Origin: Singulisphaera sp. GP187
Lineage (GTDB): Bacteria; Planctomycetota; UBA1135; UBA2386
Assembly: GCA_945871815.1 (NCBI GenBank)
Contig: CAMBXM010000003.1
Span: 1 to 64,000 of the forward strand
DNA length: 64,000 nt
Direction: 5' to 3'
This document shows positions 8,126 through 17,267 of this stretch, one piece after another (position 1 is the stretch's first letter; every line of letters begins with the position of its first letter). The notes below the pieces were generated by a model. It saw nothing but the letters and a program-made list of their open reading frames with translations. It made no database searches and was not told the origin of the DNA. The translations under genes and the position numbers were made by a program.

Positions 8126-8221
8126 CGACGCCGACAGGGGCAACCAGTCGTCGCCGGCACAAGGCCTGCTGGCGCAGTCCAAAACCGCGGCGGCGCGACC
8201 GCTGGCCGCGAGGCTCTCGCG

Positions 8222-10372
8222 TCAGAACCCTGGCACCAGCTTTCCTTGGAAGCGGATGTAGTTGTTCTCGAGTTCGAGCTGCAGGTAGGCAGCGTCGACG
8301 AGTTTCGAGAAGCCACGCAACTGGTCGATCGCTGGCAGATCCTGCGCCGAGAACCCGGCCGAAGCCTTGCTCCACTGCTCGCGCAGATAGGCGCGGACGG
8401 CGTCCTGGAACTCGCCGTCGAGCACGCTCTTTGGCATCGATGCGAGACTCGGATACTGCGGGTACTTCGCGCGACGCACGGCGTCTTCAGCGGCCGAACG
8501 CTGCTCCATGATCCATGCCGGATCCGGCTCCACGTTCTGCTGCTCGCTGGCCCCGCGATAGTCATCGAGTACCGACAGCAGGCGCTGACCCCGCAGCCAC
8601 ACGAAGCCATTCAACGCATTCGGCAACTCGTCTTCGATGCGCCTGAACTGCGGATCCTCGACGATCGACTTGAGCGAACCGAAGTTGTAGCGAGTCCGCA
8701 GGATGTCACGGATCAGCGGGCCGGAGTTGGAGAGCACGAGGAAGTCGCGGAACACGATCGCGGCAATCTCGCCAGTGCCTGGGATCTGCGCATTGGCAAA
8801 CTCCCACACCGGCTCAGGGAGGCCATCGACCGGCAGGTTGTAGACGTTGCTGAAACGGAAGACGGGCACCGCGTACTTCCGCAGCGTGTCCACCAGTTCG
8901 TCGGCCGGGGACCGGCCGTCGCGAGGATCACGCACATCTTCGCGGAGCCAGAAAACCCACGCGAACTGTGGCACTGGTGAGCGCGCGGTGACTGGGAAGT
9001 AGAGCTGGCCCTGCTCGTTCTTGGACAGGTCCGGCACGTTCTTGCGGAACACGAATCCCATGCGTGGCAGCAGCGCGATCTTCAGCCGGTCGATCAGGTC
9101 GCGCGTGTCGGCGAGCTGCTGGCTCTTGAACGTGCAGCGGCGAAGCGCGTCATCCAGACCCTCGCGCTCGCTCTGGATCAGCGAGTCGTACATCGCGTGC
9201 AAGAACTCGCCCGCCGGCATACGCAGCGCCGCGGCGGCACATGCCGAATCCGGCACCATGCGCAAGAACGGCATGAGCCAGTCCTTCTTGTCCTGTTTCT
9301 CGGCGCGGTAGAAGCTGCTCTGAAAAGGCGTGTGCAGGTTGCTGTTGAGTACGATGCGCCCGAGCACCGACAGACCCGTTCGCTCGAACATCAAGGCGCT
9401 GCTGACGGAGTTCCAACCCTTGAGGTTGAGGAAGCTCGCCATCACGCGCTCGTTCATGCTGTCGATGTTCTTGGCGTCCGGAAACGTCGCGGCAAACCGG
9501 CGAAACGCATCGAACGAAGCTGTGGCAGCACTGAACTCGACCGAGTTGACGGACTCGGCCTGGTTGACCTCCACCCACTTGGCCATGGGGTCGACGACAC
9601 CCTCGGTGTACTGCGACGCGAGACCGAACGGTTGCTCCTCATCGTCGTCGGCGGCGAGGCGCAGCGACTGCAGCAGCAGGTCTTTGTTGTTGCCGAGCAG
9701 CACCACATCGAGGTGGCGGCCGAGGAACAGCGCTTCGGTGAGTTGCGGCGATCGCAGTGACAGCAGCCCGTCCTCGACAGCGATCTCGAGCCCCTGCGCC
9801 CGAGCCTGGTCTTGCACCATCGACCAGCCGAGAAGGCCGTGGACGAAGCGGAGCCGCCAACTGACGCGGGCGTAGACGCACCACCACGGTTGCTGCAGCG
9901 GCTGCGGCGGGTTCTTGCTGCGATCCTCGCTATAGCCGGCCACCACCAGTTCGCGGCCGATCGCGTCGCGCGCGAGGTCAAGGAACCCATTGCTCGACTC
10001 CTGCAACTGCGCCAGCGCGTCCATGGCCTGCTGTAGCGAGCGCTGCGAGCCGGTGCGGAAGCTGGTCGCGGCAGGACCCGTCAAGACGTCGCGCCAGCCG
10101 GGGGCATCCGTGAGCTGCGGCCAGAACTTTGGCTCCGGCAGCACGCCGCGAGCAATCTCGAGTCGGCCGTTTTCAGGTCCGAAGTCATCGATCAAGCCGG
10201 TCTTGCGCACGAAGAAATCCACTTCGCGCGGCACGATGTCGCGGACATCGCGCAGGTCGCCTTCGAACGGGTTGTAGACGAACGCGGCAAGGAACAGCGC
10301 GACCAAGGTCACGACTGTCAGGACCGAGATCCCGAGCCACTTCAAAAACCGGAAAGGGCGCTTCGACTTCAT
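8222..10372 (-). CDS. Large membrane-anchored protein of unknown function
   Basis: 716 residues. After a basic start (MKSKRPFRFLKW), residues about 13-35 form one membrane segment (ISVLTVVTLVALFLAAFVY) and the remaining 680 residues are polar, presumably outside the cytoplasmic membrane. I recognise no domain. Repeated features are alternating short hydrophobic strands and motifs such as WVFWLREDVRD, GFVWLRGQRLLSVLD and FRDFLVLSNSG, giving a mixed alpha/beta impression. There is no lipobox and no catalytic signature. The gene stands alone between the tRNA and a divergent aminotransferase. Length and composition suggest a genuine, conserved hypothetical protein. Confidence 0.75.
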   Translation of the reverse strand: MKSKRPFRFLKWLGISVLTVVTLVALFLAAFVYNPFEGDLRDVRDIVPREVDFFVRKTGLIDDFGPENGRLEIARGVLPEPKFWPQLTDAPGWRDVLTGPAATSFRTGSQRSLQQAMDALAQLQESSNGFLDLARDAIGRELVVAGYSEDRSKNPPQPLQQPWWCVYARVSWRLRFVHGLLGWSMVQDQARAQGLEIAVEDGLLSLRSPQLTEALFLGRHLDVVLLGNNKDLLLQSLRLAADDDEEQPFGLASQYTEGVVDPMAKWVEVNQAESVNSVEFSAATASFDAFRRFAATFPDAKNIDSMNERVMASFLNLKGWNSVSSALMFERTGLSVLGRIVLNSNLHTPFQSSFYRAEKQDKKDWLMPFLRMVPDSACAAAALRMPAGEFLHAMYDSLIQSEREGLDDALRRCTFKSQQLADTRDLIDRLKIALLPRMGFVFRKNVPDLSKNEQGQLYFPVTARSPVPQFAWVFWLREDVRDPRDGRSPADELVDTLRKYAVPVFRFSNVYNLPVDGLPEPVWEFANAQIPGTGEIAAIVFRDFLVLSNSGPLIRDILRTRYNFGSLKSIVEDPQFRRIEDELPNALNGFVWLRGQRLLSVLDDYRGASEQQNVEPDPAWIMEQRSAAEDAVRRAKYPQYPSLASMPKSVLDGEFQDAVRAYLREQWSKASAGFSAQDLPAIDQLRGFSKLVDAAYLQLELENNYIRFQGKLVPGF

Positions 10373-10561
10373 CTGCAGCAGAGCCTAGTGCCATGCGCCA
10401 CGGCGCACCACGAGCAGCAAGCACGCTGGCGCGGCGAGCCCTTGGCAGGCACTGCGGCCATGGACGTCTAGTGCGGCTGCGGCTTTCGTCCGTTCTCGGG
10501 GATCGCCAGCACGTTTGCGTTGCCGTCAGATGCCCGGTCTACTCCGGCACGCCCAGCCGCC

Positions 10562-11755
10562 ATGACGAGCCTCGTTCCCAACGCCCGTTCGCATCAGATC
10601 GAGGAGTCCGCGACCCTCGCGATCGCCGCGCGCGCGATGCAACTGCGCGCCGAGGGCAAGAACGTCATCGCTCTCGGGGCCGGCGAACCGGACTTCCCCA
10701 CCCCCGACGGCATCGCTCGCGCAGGCATCCGTGCCATCGAACAGGGAAAGTACCGCTACACCGCGACGAGCGGGCTCCCGCAGTTGCGAGCTGCCGGTGC
10801 CAAATGGCTCGCCGCTGCATTTGATCTCCACTACGCCGCCGAGGAAGTCCTGGTCACCGCCGGAGCCAAGCCTGCTCTGCACATGGCCCTCGACACCATC
10901 GTCGAGAAGGGCGACCGCGTACTGGTACTCGCGCCCTACTGGGTCTCCTACCCAGCCCTCGTTCGCATGGCCGACGGCGTGCCCGTGATCGTGCCACCAG
11001 TGCCTGAGCAGGACTTCGTGCACACGGAATCACAGATCGCCGCGTTGGCCCAACAGAGCGGGGCGAAGGGCATGATCCTGAACTTCCCCAACAACCCTTC
11101 GGGGGCGGTGCCGACTCGCTCGCAACTCGAGGGCATCGTTGGTGCCGCCGAGAAGCACGGGATGTGGATTGTCTCCGACGAGATCTACGCCCAGATTCGC
11201 TACGACCAGGCACCGCACGTGTCGCCCGCAAGCCTGCCAGGCGGGCGCGAGCGCACGATGGTGGTCACGGGCTTCACCAAGAGCCACACGCTGACCGGCT
11301 GGCGCGTCGGATTCCTCGCTGGCCCAAAGCGGGTGATCGACGCTGCGGCGCGCATCCAGAGCCAGGTCCTGGGCAACGCCTGCACCATCAGCCAAGAAGC
11401 CTCGCTCGCGGCGTGCGCCGAGCCGCCGCACGAGGAGATCGCGCGCCGGCTGCCCATCCTCGACGAACGCCGCTGCTTCCTCGTGCGGCAGATCAACACC
11501 ATCCGCGACCTGAAGCTGGCGATGCCAAACGGCACCTTCTATGCCCTCATCGATGCGCGGGCGCTCTGTGCTCGGCTAGGCATCGATGACGTGCGGCTTT
11601 GCACCCAACTGCTCGAGCAGCAATTGCTCGCGACGATCCCCGGCAGCGCGTTCGGCGCTCCCGGCTTTGTGCGACTGAGTTATGCGGCGCCGATGACGGA
11701 TCTTGAAGCCGCGGTGATGAGACTGCGGGCGTTCGTCGACGAGGGGGCCTCGTGA
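10562..11755 (+). CDS. Class I/II PLP aminotransferase, aspartate aminotransferase-like
   Basis: 397 residues, the usual length for fold-type I aminotransferases of the AspC (1-beta) subgroup, which transfer the amino group of aspartate to 2-oxoglutarate. Motifs: LGAGEPDFPTPDGI, YRYTATSGLPQLRAA, LNFPNNPSGAVP, IVSDEIYAQIRYD, and the PLP-lysine segment TGFTKSHTLTGWRVGF. The C-terminal arginine region is GFVRLSYA. ATG 10562 starts just before the conserved N-terminal helix. The TGA overlaps the GTG of the next gene. Substrate specificity cannot be read from the sequence, so no symbol is given. Confidence 0.9.
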   Translation: MTSLVPNARSHQIEESATLAIAARAMQLRAEGKNVIALGAGEPDFPTPDGIARAGIRAIEQGKYRYTATSGLPQLRAAGAKWLAAAFDLHYAAEEVLVTAGAKPALHMALDTIVEKGDRVLVLAPYWVSYPALVRMADGVPVIVPPVPEQDFVHTESQIAALAQQSGAKGMILNFPNNPSGAVPTRSQLEGIVGAAEKHGMWIVSDEIYAQIRYDQAPHVSPASLPGGRERTMVVTGFTKSHTLTGWRVGFLAGPKRVIDAAARIQSQVLGNACTISQEASLAACAEPPHEEIARRLPILDERRCFLVRQINTIRDLKLAMPNGTFYALIDARALCARLGIDDVRLCTQLLEQQLLATIPGSAFGAPGFVRLSYAAPMTDLEAAVMRLRAFVDEGAS

Positions 11756-12846
11756 ACACCGACGACCAGAACCTGCGCGTGGTCCGCGCGAACTCTCTCG
11801 CAGACGTGACGGTCGCCGACCATGCGTGGGACCTTTACGCCCGCCTCCTGTCCTGCAAGGACCTGGTCACGAAGGCGAACAAGCCCTTCCTCACGCTGCA
11901 GCTCGGCGACCAGGGAGGCACGATCGAGGCCAAGATCTGGAGCGACGCCAAGCTCGCGATGGAGGCCGCTCGCCAGCTCGAGCCACAGTCGATCGTCAAG
12001 GTGCGCGGACAGATGCGGGACTACCAAGGGCAGAAGCAACTGATCATCGAACGCATCAAGGCACTCGATCCCGGCGAGGACGCAGACTTCGACCGCAGCC
12101 AACTCACCGACCCCGCGCTCGAACTCGTCGAAGACCTCGTTTGCAAGACACTGGTGATCGACATCGAGACCGTTCCTGGTTTCGAACACGACCGACTCCC
12201 TGAGAGCGTCGCCGACGCGCTCGAGCAGTTCGCCCAGCGCAAGGAACCCGCGTCGAGCGCGGACGTGCTGCAGGCGCGCATCGGCATGTCGATGGGCCTC
12301 TCGCCGCTGTTCGGCAAGGTGGTGTCGATCGCTCTCGGTGACGGCGACGAGCCGGACGCCGACGTGCACGTGATCGCGGTGCCGCCCAACGGCTTCGTCA
12401 GCGAAGGCCACCCGAGCTGGTTGCGCTTCATGACCGAGGCTGACTTGCTGCGGTCCTTCTGGGCGCTTGCGAGCAAGGCCGAAGTCGTCGTGACGTTCAA
12501 CGGCAAGAGCTTCGACCTGCCATTCCTCGTCGGCCGCAGCCTCGTGCACGGGATCCCGGCGCGGTGCGATCTCGTGTCGCAGAAGTGGACGCTCAAGCCA
12601 CACCTTGACCTGTTCGAACTGCTCAGCCAGCGCGACAAGGCCCCGAGCAAGCTCGATGTCATTTGCTGGGCCCTCGGCGTCGAGAGTCCGAAGGGCGACA
12701 TGGACGGCTCCAAGGTCGCGCCGGCCTACGCGCGCGGCGAGATCGTCAAGATCGCTGAGTACAACCGCCAGGACGTGCGCGCGACTGCCGAGGTGTTTCG
12801 CAAGGTGCGCGACAACGTGCTGCGGTTTCGTGCCGACTGGAAGTGA
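11752..12846 (+). CDS. OB-fold nucleic-acid-binding domain fused to 3'-5' exonuclease
   Basis: 364 residues. Residues about 15-115 form an OB-fold like that of YhaM/CBF1 (KPFLTLQLGDQGGTIEAKIW, VKVRGQMRDYQGQKQLII). Residues about 135-360 form a predicted 3'-5' exonuclease of the RNase H / DnaQ-like class: LVIDIETVPG (Exo I with D and E), VVVTFNGKSFDLPFLVGR (Exo II), KLDVICWALG and the final YNRQDVRATAEVFRKV (Exo III). It probably trims DNA or RNA ends; the OB domain should give substrate binding. GTG start coupled to the aminotransferase stop (GTGA). Confidence 0.8.
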   Translation: MNTDDQNLRVVRANSLADVTVADHAWDLYARLLSCKDLVTKANKPFLTLQLGDQGGTIEAKIWSDAKLAMEAARQLEPQSIVKVRGQMRDYQGQKQLIIERIKALDPGEDADFDRSQLTDPALELVEDLVCKTLVIDIETVPGFEHDRLPESVADALEQFAQRKEPASSADVLQARIGMSMGLSPLFGKVVSIALGDGDEPDADVHVIAVPPNGFVSEGHPSWLRFMTEADLLRSFWALASKAEVVVTFNGKSFDLPFLVGRSLVHGIPARCDLVSQKWTLKPHLDLFELLSQRDKAPSKLDVICWALGVESPKGDMDGSKVAPAYARGEIVKIAEYNRQDVRATAEVFRKVRDNVLRFRADWK

Positions 12847-12870
12847 GCGGACACGGCCCGTGGCCGCGGT

Positions 12871-14214
12871 TCAGAGCTTCAGCGCGTTGGCAACGCCCTG
12901 AGGCATCGCGGCGAGACACATCTCCTGCAACTGCCGCCGCACCACAAGGTCGGGCTCCGACGTGAAGACGTAGAGCTTCCACATCCGCGGATAGGCATCG
13001 CGCAGGTCGCGCAATCGCGGAATGTCGCTGGCAAACGAGTCGAGCGGGAGCGTGCGATCGCCGGCACCAGGAAAGCGAACCAGGGTCTTCGCCTCCTTCA
13101 ACTGCATCGCGCGAGCCGGGCAGTAGAGGAGCACGTCCATCGGCCGACCGAAGCGGCGCAGTGCCTGCTGCTCCATTTCGATTTCCCACTGCCGCCGCAC
13201 GTCGTGTCGACCTGGTGCAAACCAAGTGTCGATCAACGTCGCCTGCAGCGGCGCGTTCAGATAGTACGGCAACACCAGCACGCGCTTGGGCAATTGTCGG
13301 CGGCGGAAACGCTCCACGAAGCGCTGCAGCCGCTCATCGGCTTCGCCGTCGCCGAGGCGCACTCTTGCCAGCGACAGCAGGAGTGACTCATCGGTCGCGC
13401 GCTGCAGGTCCTCGGCCGTCATGGCGCCGGCCCGAAGCGCCATCTCGACCATTCGCGACAGCAGCGCGCCCGCTGCAATCTTCGCGTGGTGGTAGTAGAC
13501 CCGCTCACTGAAGTGATAGCGCGTCTCGAGCACTCGCAGGAGTTCGGACACGATGTCCTCGCGCAACATGCCGTTCTTCTCACAGTCGACGAACATCTGC
13601 TGCGAACGTCGGTCGACCCGGAAGTAGTCGATCACGCGCCGGTCGTAGCGCAGCTCGAGCCCGGTGTAGTGGGCATCGCGACGCAAGTAGTCGAGGAGGT
13701 CGGCGTCGATGGTGTCGCTGACCACTTGTTGCCAGAACGGCGGCACCTGTTGCTGACCGGCGCCAAGCACCGACAGCACGCTGTCGCGAACGCCCATCCG
13801 GTCGAGTTCATGGCCGAGCTCGGTGTCCGACAGAATCGCCAAGAAGCGCTCGGGCTTGTCGTGGCGCGGCAAGAGCCCGGTCTGATCCTCGATGTTGTGC
13901 CCGAACGGGATGTGCGTCACGTCATGAAGCAAGGCCGCGATCCGCAACACGCGCTTCTCTTCGTCGGTCACGCGATAGCACACAGCCGGGTCCTTGCTCG
14001 CGTTCTTGTTGGCTGCCGACAACATCAGCTCTGCCATGTGCAGGGTGCCGATGGAATGCTCGAAGCGCGTGTGCATCGCGCCGGGGAACACGAGATAGGC
14101 AAAGCCAAGCTGCTTGATGCCGCGCAGACGCTGGAACTCGGCGGTGTCGATCAGCCGAGTTTCCTCGCGTGTCAGCTCGATGTCGCCGTGGATAGGCTCG
14201 CGAAGGACGGTCAC
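12871..14214 (-). CDS. HD-domain phosphohydrolase, SAMHD1/YdhJ-like
   Basis: 447 residues. The N-terminal half is an HD superfamily metal-dependent phosphohydrolase: PIHGDIEL, EFQRLRGIKQLGFAYLVFPGAMHTRFEHSIG, then ALLHDVTHIPFGHNIED with the HD pair. Relatives include dNTP triphosphohydrolases and other nucleotidases; the true substrate is unknown. GTG 14214 is the preferred start: it lies five bases after GGAG on the reverse strand and opens with VTVLREPIHGDIEL. The longer frame to 14322 runs through a terminator hairpin and is not credible. Convergent with the exonuclease gene. Confidence 0.85.
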   Translation of the reverse strand: MTVLREPIHGDIELTREETRLIDTAEFQRLRGIKQLGFAYLVFPGAMHTRFEHSIGTLHMAELMLSAANKNASKDPAVCYRVTDEEKRVLRIAALLHDVTHIPFGHNIEDQTGLLPRHDKPERFLAILSDTELGHELDRMGVRDSVLSVLGAGQQQVPPFWQQVVSDTIDADLLDYLRRDAHYTGLELRYDRRVIDYFRVDRRSQQMFVDCEKNGMLREDIVSELLRVLETRYHFSERVYYHHAKIAAGALLSRMVEMALRAGAMTAEDLQRATDESLLLSLARVRLGDGEADERLQRFVERFRRRQLPKRVLVLPYYLNAPLQATLIDTWFAPGRHDVRRQWEIEMEQQALRRFGRPMDVLLYCPARAMQLKEAKTLVRFPGAGDRTLPLDSFASDIPRLRDLRDAYPRMWKLYVFTSEPDLVVRRQLQEMCLAAMPQGVANALKL

Positions 14215-14266
14215 GGAAGCTCCGGTTCGGGCCACGCAAGGTAGCGAGAGCATCCGCCCTGAAGCC

Positions 14267-14294
14267 AAAAAAAGAGGGCCGGATGCTCCGGCCC
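14267..14294 (-). terminator. Intrinsic terminator for reverse-strand transcripts
   Basis: On the reverse strand GGGCCGGA and its complement form a perfect 8-bp stem with a 3-base loop (arms 14276-14283 and 14287-14294). It is followed after CT by seven Ts (14273-14267). It would stop transcripts coming from the secreted-protein gene at 14621-16138 before the HD gene. It is the clearest intrinsic terminator I found. Confidence 0.8.
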
Positions 14295-14576
14295 CCCACC
14301 ACACCCAACCAAGAGGACGCACTCGCTGGGAGCACGTGGCCTCGTCGGATTCGTTCCGCGCCGTCCGGGCCTCACGGCACGCCGGGCGACGCGCCGCACC
14401 TTACCACGTAAACGTGCACGCGGTCGGCGGCAGAGAGCCTCGGCCAAACGCGGGGGCGCGAAACGCCAGCAGCACCGGACGCACCGCGATCCCCATTTTG
14501 GAATCCGTGCGCCGATCGCATCGCCGTCCGAGGGCAGGACGCCGTTGCCCGGCGACATCGGTGGCCAACTTCGCAG

Positions 14577-14648
14577 TCACCCCGCTAGCGCCGCGTCAGT
14601 TGACGCGGCAGTTCACCCCGCTAGCGCCGCGTCAGTTGACGCGGCAGG
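14577..14648. repeat. 36-bp tandem duplication with internal palindrome
   Basis: Two near-perfect 36-base copies lie at 14577-14612 and 14613-14648. Each holds the palindrome CCGCGTCA-GT-TGACGCGG. The second copy covers the last codons and stop (14621-14623) of the reverse-strand secreted-protein gene; the first is its downstream echo. Together they give two hairpins at the end of that transcript. Confidence 0.9.
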
Positions 14649-16138
14649 GTCGTGGGACCACCGATCACGAACCCGCGCAGCTCGCGCGGCACCGACCACG
14701 AGTCGCCATCCGGAACGCGCACGCTCAGGTCCGCAACCATCGCCGTCTCGAACTGCGCAATGAATGGCTGGTCCGCCACCATTACTACGAAGCGACCTTC
14801 GGTGACCGGATCGACCCGAACCTCCCAGGCGACGCCTGGCTGCGGCGGTGCGATCTGAATCGACGCCGTCGCGGCGACTCGGCTTGGCAGCACGAGCGTC
14901 GCCTCGCTGTCGTCCGGCGAGAACGGCTCCGCCGCTGCGTTCACGGCACCGGCGCGCGCAACCACGACGATTGCCTCATGTCCCGCTGGCCGAGCGATGC
15001 GGAATGAGCCGTCCGCGGCGGCGACCCCGACCGACGCATCGCGGGGCGGCAGGCTCGCTGGCCAGAGCCCCTGCTCGGCTGCGCCTTCCTGGGTCACATC
15101 GGCTCGCACGCACGCCACGCTGGCCACCGGGACAGGCTGACCACGTTCGTCGACCAGCTTCCCGCTGAGGATGTCTCGGTCCGGAACGGCGGCCGTGACG
15201 ACCGCCGCCTGGTCCCCGTGCAGCGCCACTTCGATCGCAGCCGTCCGCAGGACGAGCGGCCCGCCGATGACGATGCTCGGGACGCAGTCGCGCGGCAGAC
15301 CCTCGATCTGCAGGCGCCCGTTGCCATCCAGTAGAGAGTCCGTCCAGAAGCCTTGCGCGAAAAACGGGAACGCCTGCAGCTCGGTCGTTGGCGTCGCACC
15401 GGGTAACACGACGGCGAAGGCACCGGCAAGTGCTTCGTGCGATCCAGCGGCCTGCACGACCAAGGTCGCGGCATCTACCAGCACGAAGTCAGCGCTGGCG
15501 CCGACGGTGGGCGAGACTTCGACAAATGCATGCTTCCACGCCTTGCCACTCTTCCGAACCACCACGGGGACCCCGAGCGACGCGGCTACAACCGCCTCGT
15601 AGCGACCGTCGCTGTTGGTCATGACCGTGCTCGCCGTCGCCTCGCCGAACCAAACCAGCGCGCCTTCGATCGGCTTTGCGGCGGCATCGACCACGCGCCC
15701 CGAGAGTGTGCGGGCCACGCCAAGCTCGATGTGCAGTTCTCCATTGGCGTCCGGTTCGACGCGGCGAAACACAACGGTCTCGCCATCTTCCACCTGCACC
15801 AACGACGCCCCACGGCGCTGCCCGCGGGCCCGCCACGGACCGCCGTCTCCAGCTACGACTTCGGCGAGCACTTCGCGTTCGCGCCCAAAACGCGTCACGT
15901 GGATCCGATCGCCGCTGGCGAACAGCCGCTGCCGTGGCGTCACTTCGAGCCAGATGCGCGCCGCCGCTGGAACAGCAGACCTTGCCGGCGCGGACGAGGT
16001 CGCCATGGCCGCATCCGGCAACGGTGCGAGCCCATCCGGTAGCGGCACAGCCACGCCATCGCCCGCGCCGATGAGCACATAGGCCGCGCCAGCGAGTGCG
16101 ACGGAACAGCAGATACCGAGGGCGAGCGCGCGGGCCAT
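14621..16138 (-). CDS. Secreted protein with carboxypeptidase-regulatory-like domains
   Basis: 505 residues. The N-terminus MARALALGICCSVALAGAAY is a signal peptide or anchor. The rest is beta-rich, with at least two carboxypeptidase-regulatory-like units: TLSGRVVDAAAKPIEGALVWFG with SDGRYEAVV, and ILSGKLVDERGQPVPVASVAC with ADGSFRIARPAG. Such modules are found in exported adhesion or scaffold proteins and give no enzymatic role. ATG 16138 is chosen because the signal peptide starts there; the frame is open to 16195. No clear Shine-Dalgarno. It shares its style with the longer protein at 48522-50369. Confidence 0.75.
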   Translation of the reverse strand: MARALALGICCSVALAGAAYVLIGAGDGVAVPLPDGLAPLPDAAMATSSAPARSAVPAAARIWLEVTPRQRLFASGDRIHVTRFGREREVLAEVVAGDGGPWRARGQRRGASLVQVEDGETVVFRRVEPDANGELHIELGVARTLSGRVVDAAAKPIEGALVWFGEATASTVMTNSDGRYEAVVAASLGVPVVVRKSGKAWKHAFVEVSPTVGASADFVLVDAATLVVQAAGSHEALAGAFAVVLPGATPTTELQAFPFFAQGFWTDSLLDGNGRLQIEGLPRDCVPSIVIGGPLVLRTAAIEVALHGDQAAVVTAAVPDRDILSGKLVDERGQPVPVASVACVRADVTQEGAAEQGLWPASLPPRDASVGVAAADGSFRIARPAGHEAIVVVARAGAVNAAAEPFSPDDSEATLVLPSRVAATASIQIAPPQPGVAWEVRVDPVTEGRFVVMVADQPFIAQFETAMVADLSVRVPDGDSWSVPRELRGFVIGGPTTLPRQLTRR

Positions 16139-16187
16139 GCAGAAAGAAAGTCGGAAGCAGTCTACTGTCTGATAGGTCCCCCTGCCC

Positions 16188-17267
16188 GTGCGCACTGTAC
16201 TCGCCCTCGACTATCGCCCCGCACTGCTGTCGCAAGCCGGCATCGGGCGCGCCGTCCGAGAACTCGCGCGGGCGCTCGCGCGACGCGACGATGTCGAATT
16301 GCACCTGTTCGCGCACTCGTTGGCCGCGGCGCGCGTTCCGTGCGAGGTCCCCGCTGGAGTACGACTGCACCGCGGGCCCATCCCCGGTCGCTCGCTGCCA
16401 TGGCTCGCGCGCGTCGGCCTCGGCGCGGATCGCCTCGCCGGGCGCTGCGAAGTGTTCCACTGGACCGACTACGTGCAACCGCCAGTCATTCAGGCCAAGA
16501 CGGTCTGGACCGTGCACGATCTCGCCTTTCTGCGCGACCCATCATGGCACGGCAACGATGCGGCGCCGCTCGCGGCCCGGACGCGAGCGATGGCAACCGG
16601 CGCCACCGCCATCGTCGCACCGTCGAAGGCCACGGCTGCTGACGTCGCACGCCTGCTGCCAGGAACGACTCCGCCCATCGTGATCCCGTTCGGCAGCGAC
16701 CACGTACCGAGCTTCTCGGCGCCAACCAGCACCGGCTTTGACTATGTCCTGTGCATCGGCACGATCGAGCCGCGCAAGAACCACCGCGCCCTCCTCGCCG
16801 CAATGCGCCGACTGCGACCGCCTCGGCCGCGCTTGCTCGTCATCGGCAAACCCGGCTGGGAGTGCCAGGACATCGTCGCCGATCTGCGGGCTGCGCAGCG
16901 AGATGGCATCGCGCAGTGGCGAACCGGTGTCGGCGACGCCGAGATGTTTGCGTTGCTGCGAGGCGCGAAACTGCTGGTCTATCCGTCCCTGTGGGAAGGC
17001 TTCGGCTTTCCACCGCTCGAAGCGATGGCGCTGGGGACGCCAGTCGTCCTGCATGATTGTGAGCCGATGCGCGAGTTGACCGACGGCAACGCCCTCCTCT
17101 GCGATGCGACCGTGCCCGAAGCTCTCGCTGCTGCAATCGAACGTGGCCTTTGCGATGCGGAGTTGCGCGACCGGCTCACACACGATGGCCTGGCGCGCGC
17201 CGGGTCTTTTCGGTGGGCGGACTGCGCCGCAGCGCACGCACGGCTCTATCGCGAGATCGCGCAATGA
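16188..17267 (+). CDS. GT4 family glycosyltransferase (first of three)
   Basis: 359-residue GT-B fold glycosyltransferase. Acceptor-side start: LALDYRPALLSQAGIGRAVRELARAL. Mid-protein it has TVHDLAFLRDPSW. The donor-binding C-terminal half contains IGTIEPRKNHRALLAAM and LWEGFGFPPLEAMALGTPVV with the E-x7-E pair. Members transfer sugars from nucleotide donors onto lipid or polysaccharide acceptors in the cytoplasm. GTG start at 16188, 50 bases from the divergent secreted-protein gene. Its stop overlaps the next glycosyltransferase (ATGA). Confidence 0.9.
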   Translation: MRTVLALDYRPALLSQAGIGRAVRELARALARRDDVELHLFAHSLAAARVPCEVPAGVRLHRGPIPGRSLPWLARVGLGADRLAGRCEVFHWTDYVQPPVIQAKTVWTVHDLAFLRDPSWHGNDAAPLAARTRAMATGATAIVAPSKATAADVARLLPGTTPPIVIPFGSDHVPSFSAPTSTGFDYVLCIGTIEPRKNHRALLAAMRRLRPPRPRLLVIGKPGWECQDIVADLRAAQRDGIAQWRTGVGDAEMFALLRGAKLLVYPSLWEGFGFPPLEAMALGTPVVLHDCEPMRELTDGNALLCDATVPEALAAAIERGLCDAELRDRLTHDGLARAGSFRWADCAAAHARLYREIAQ

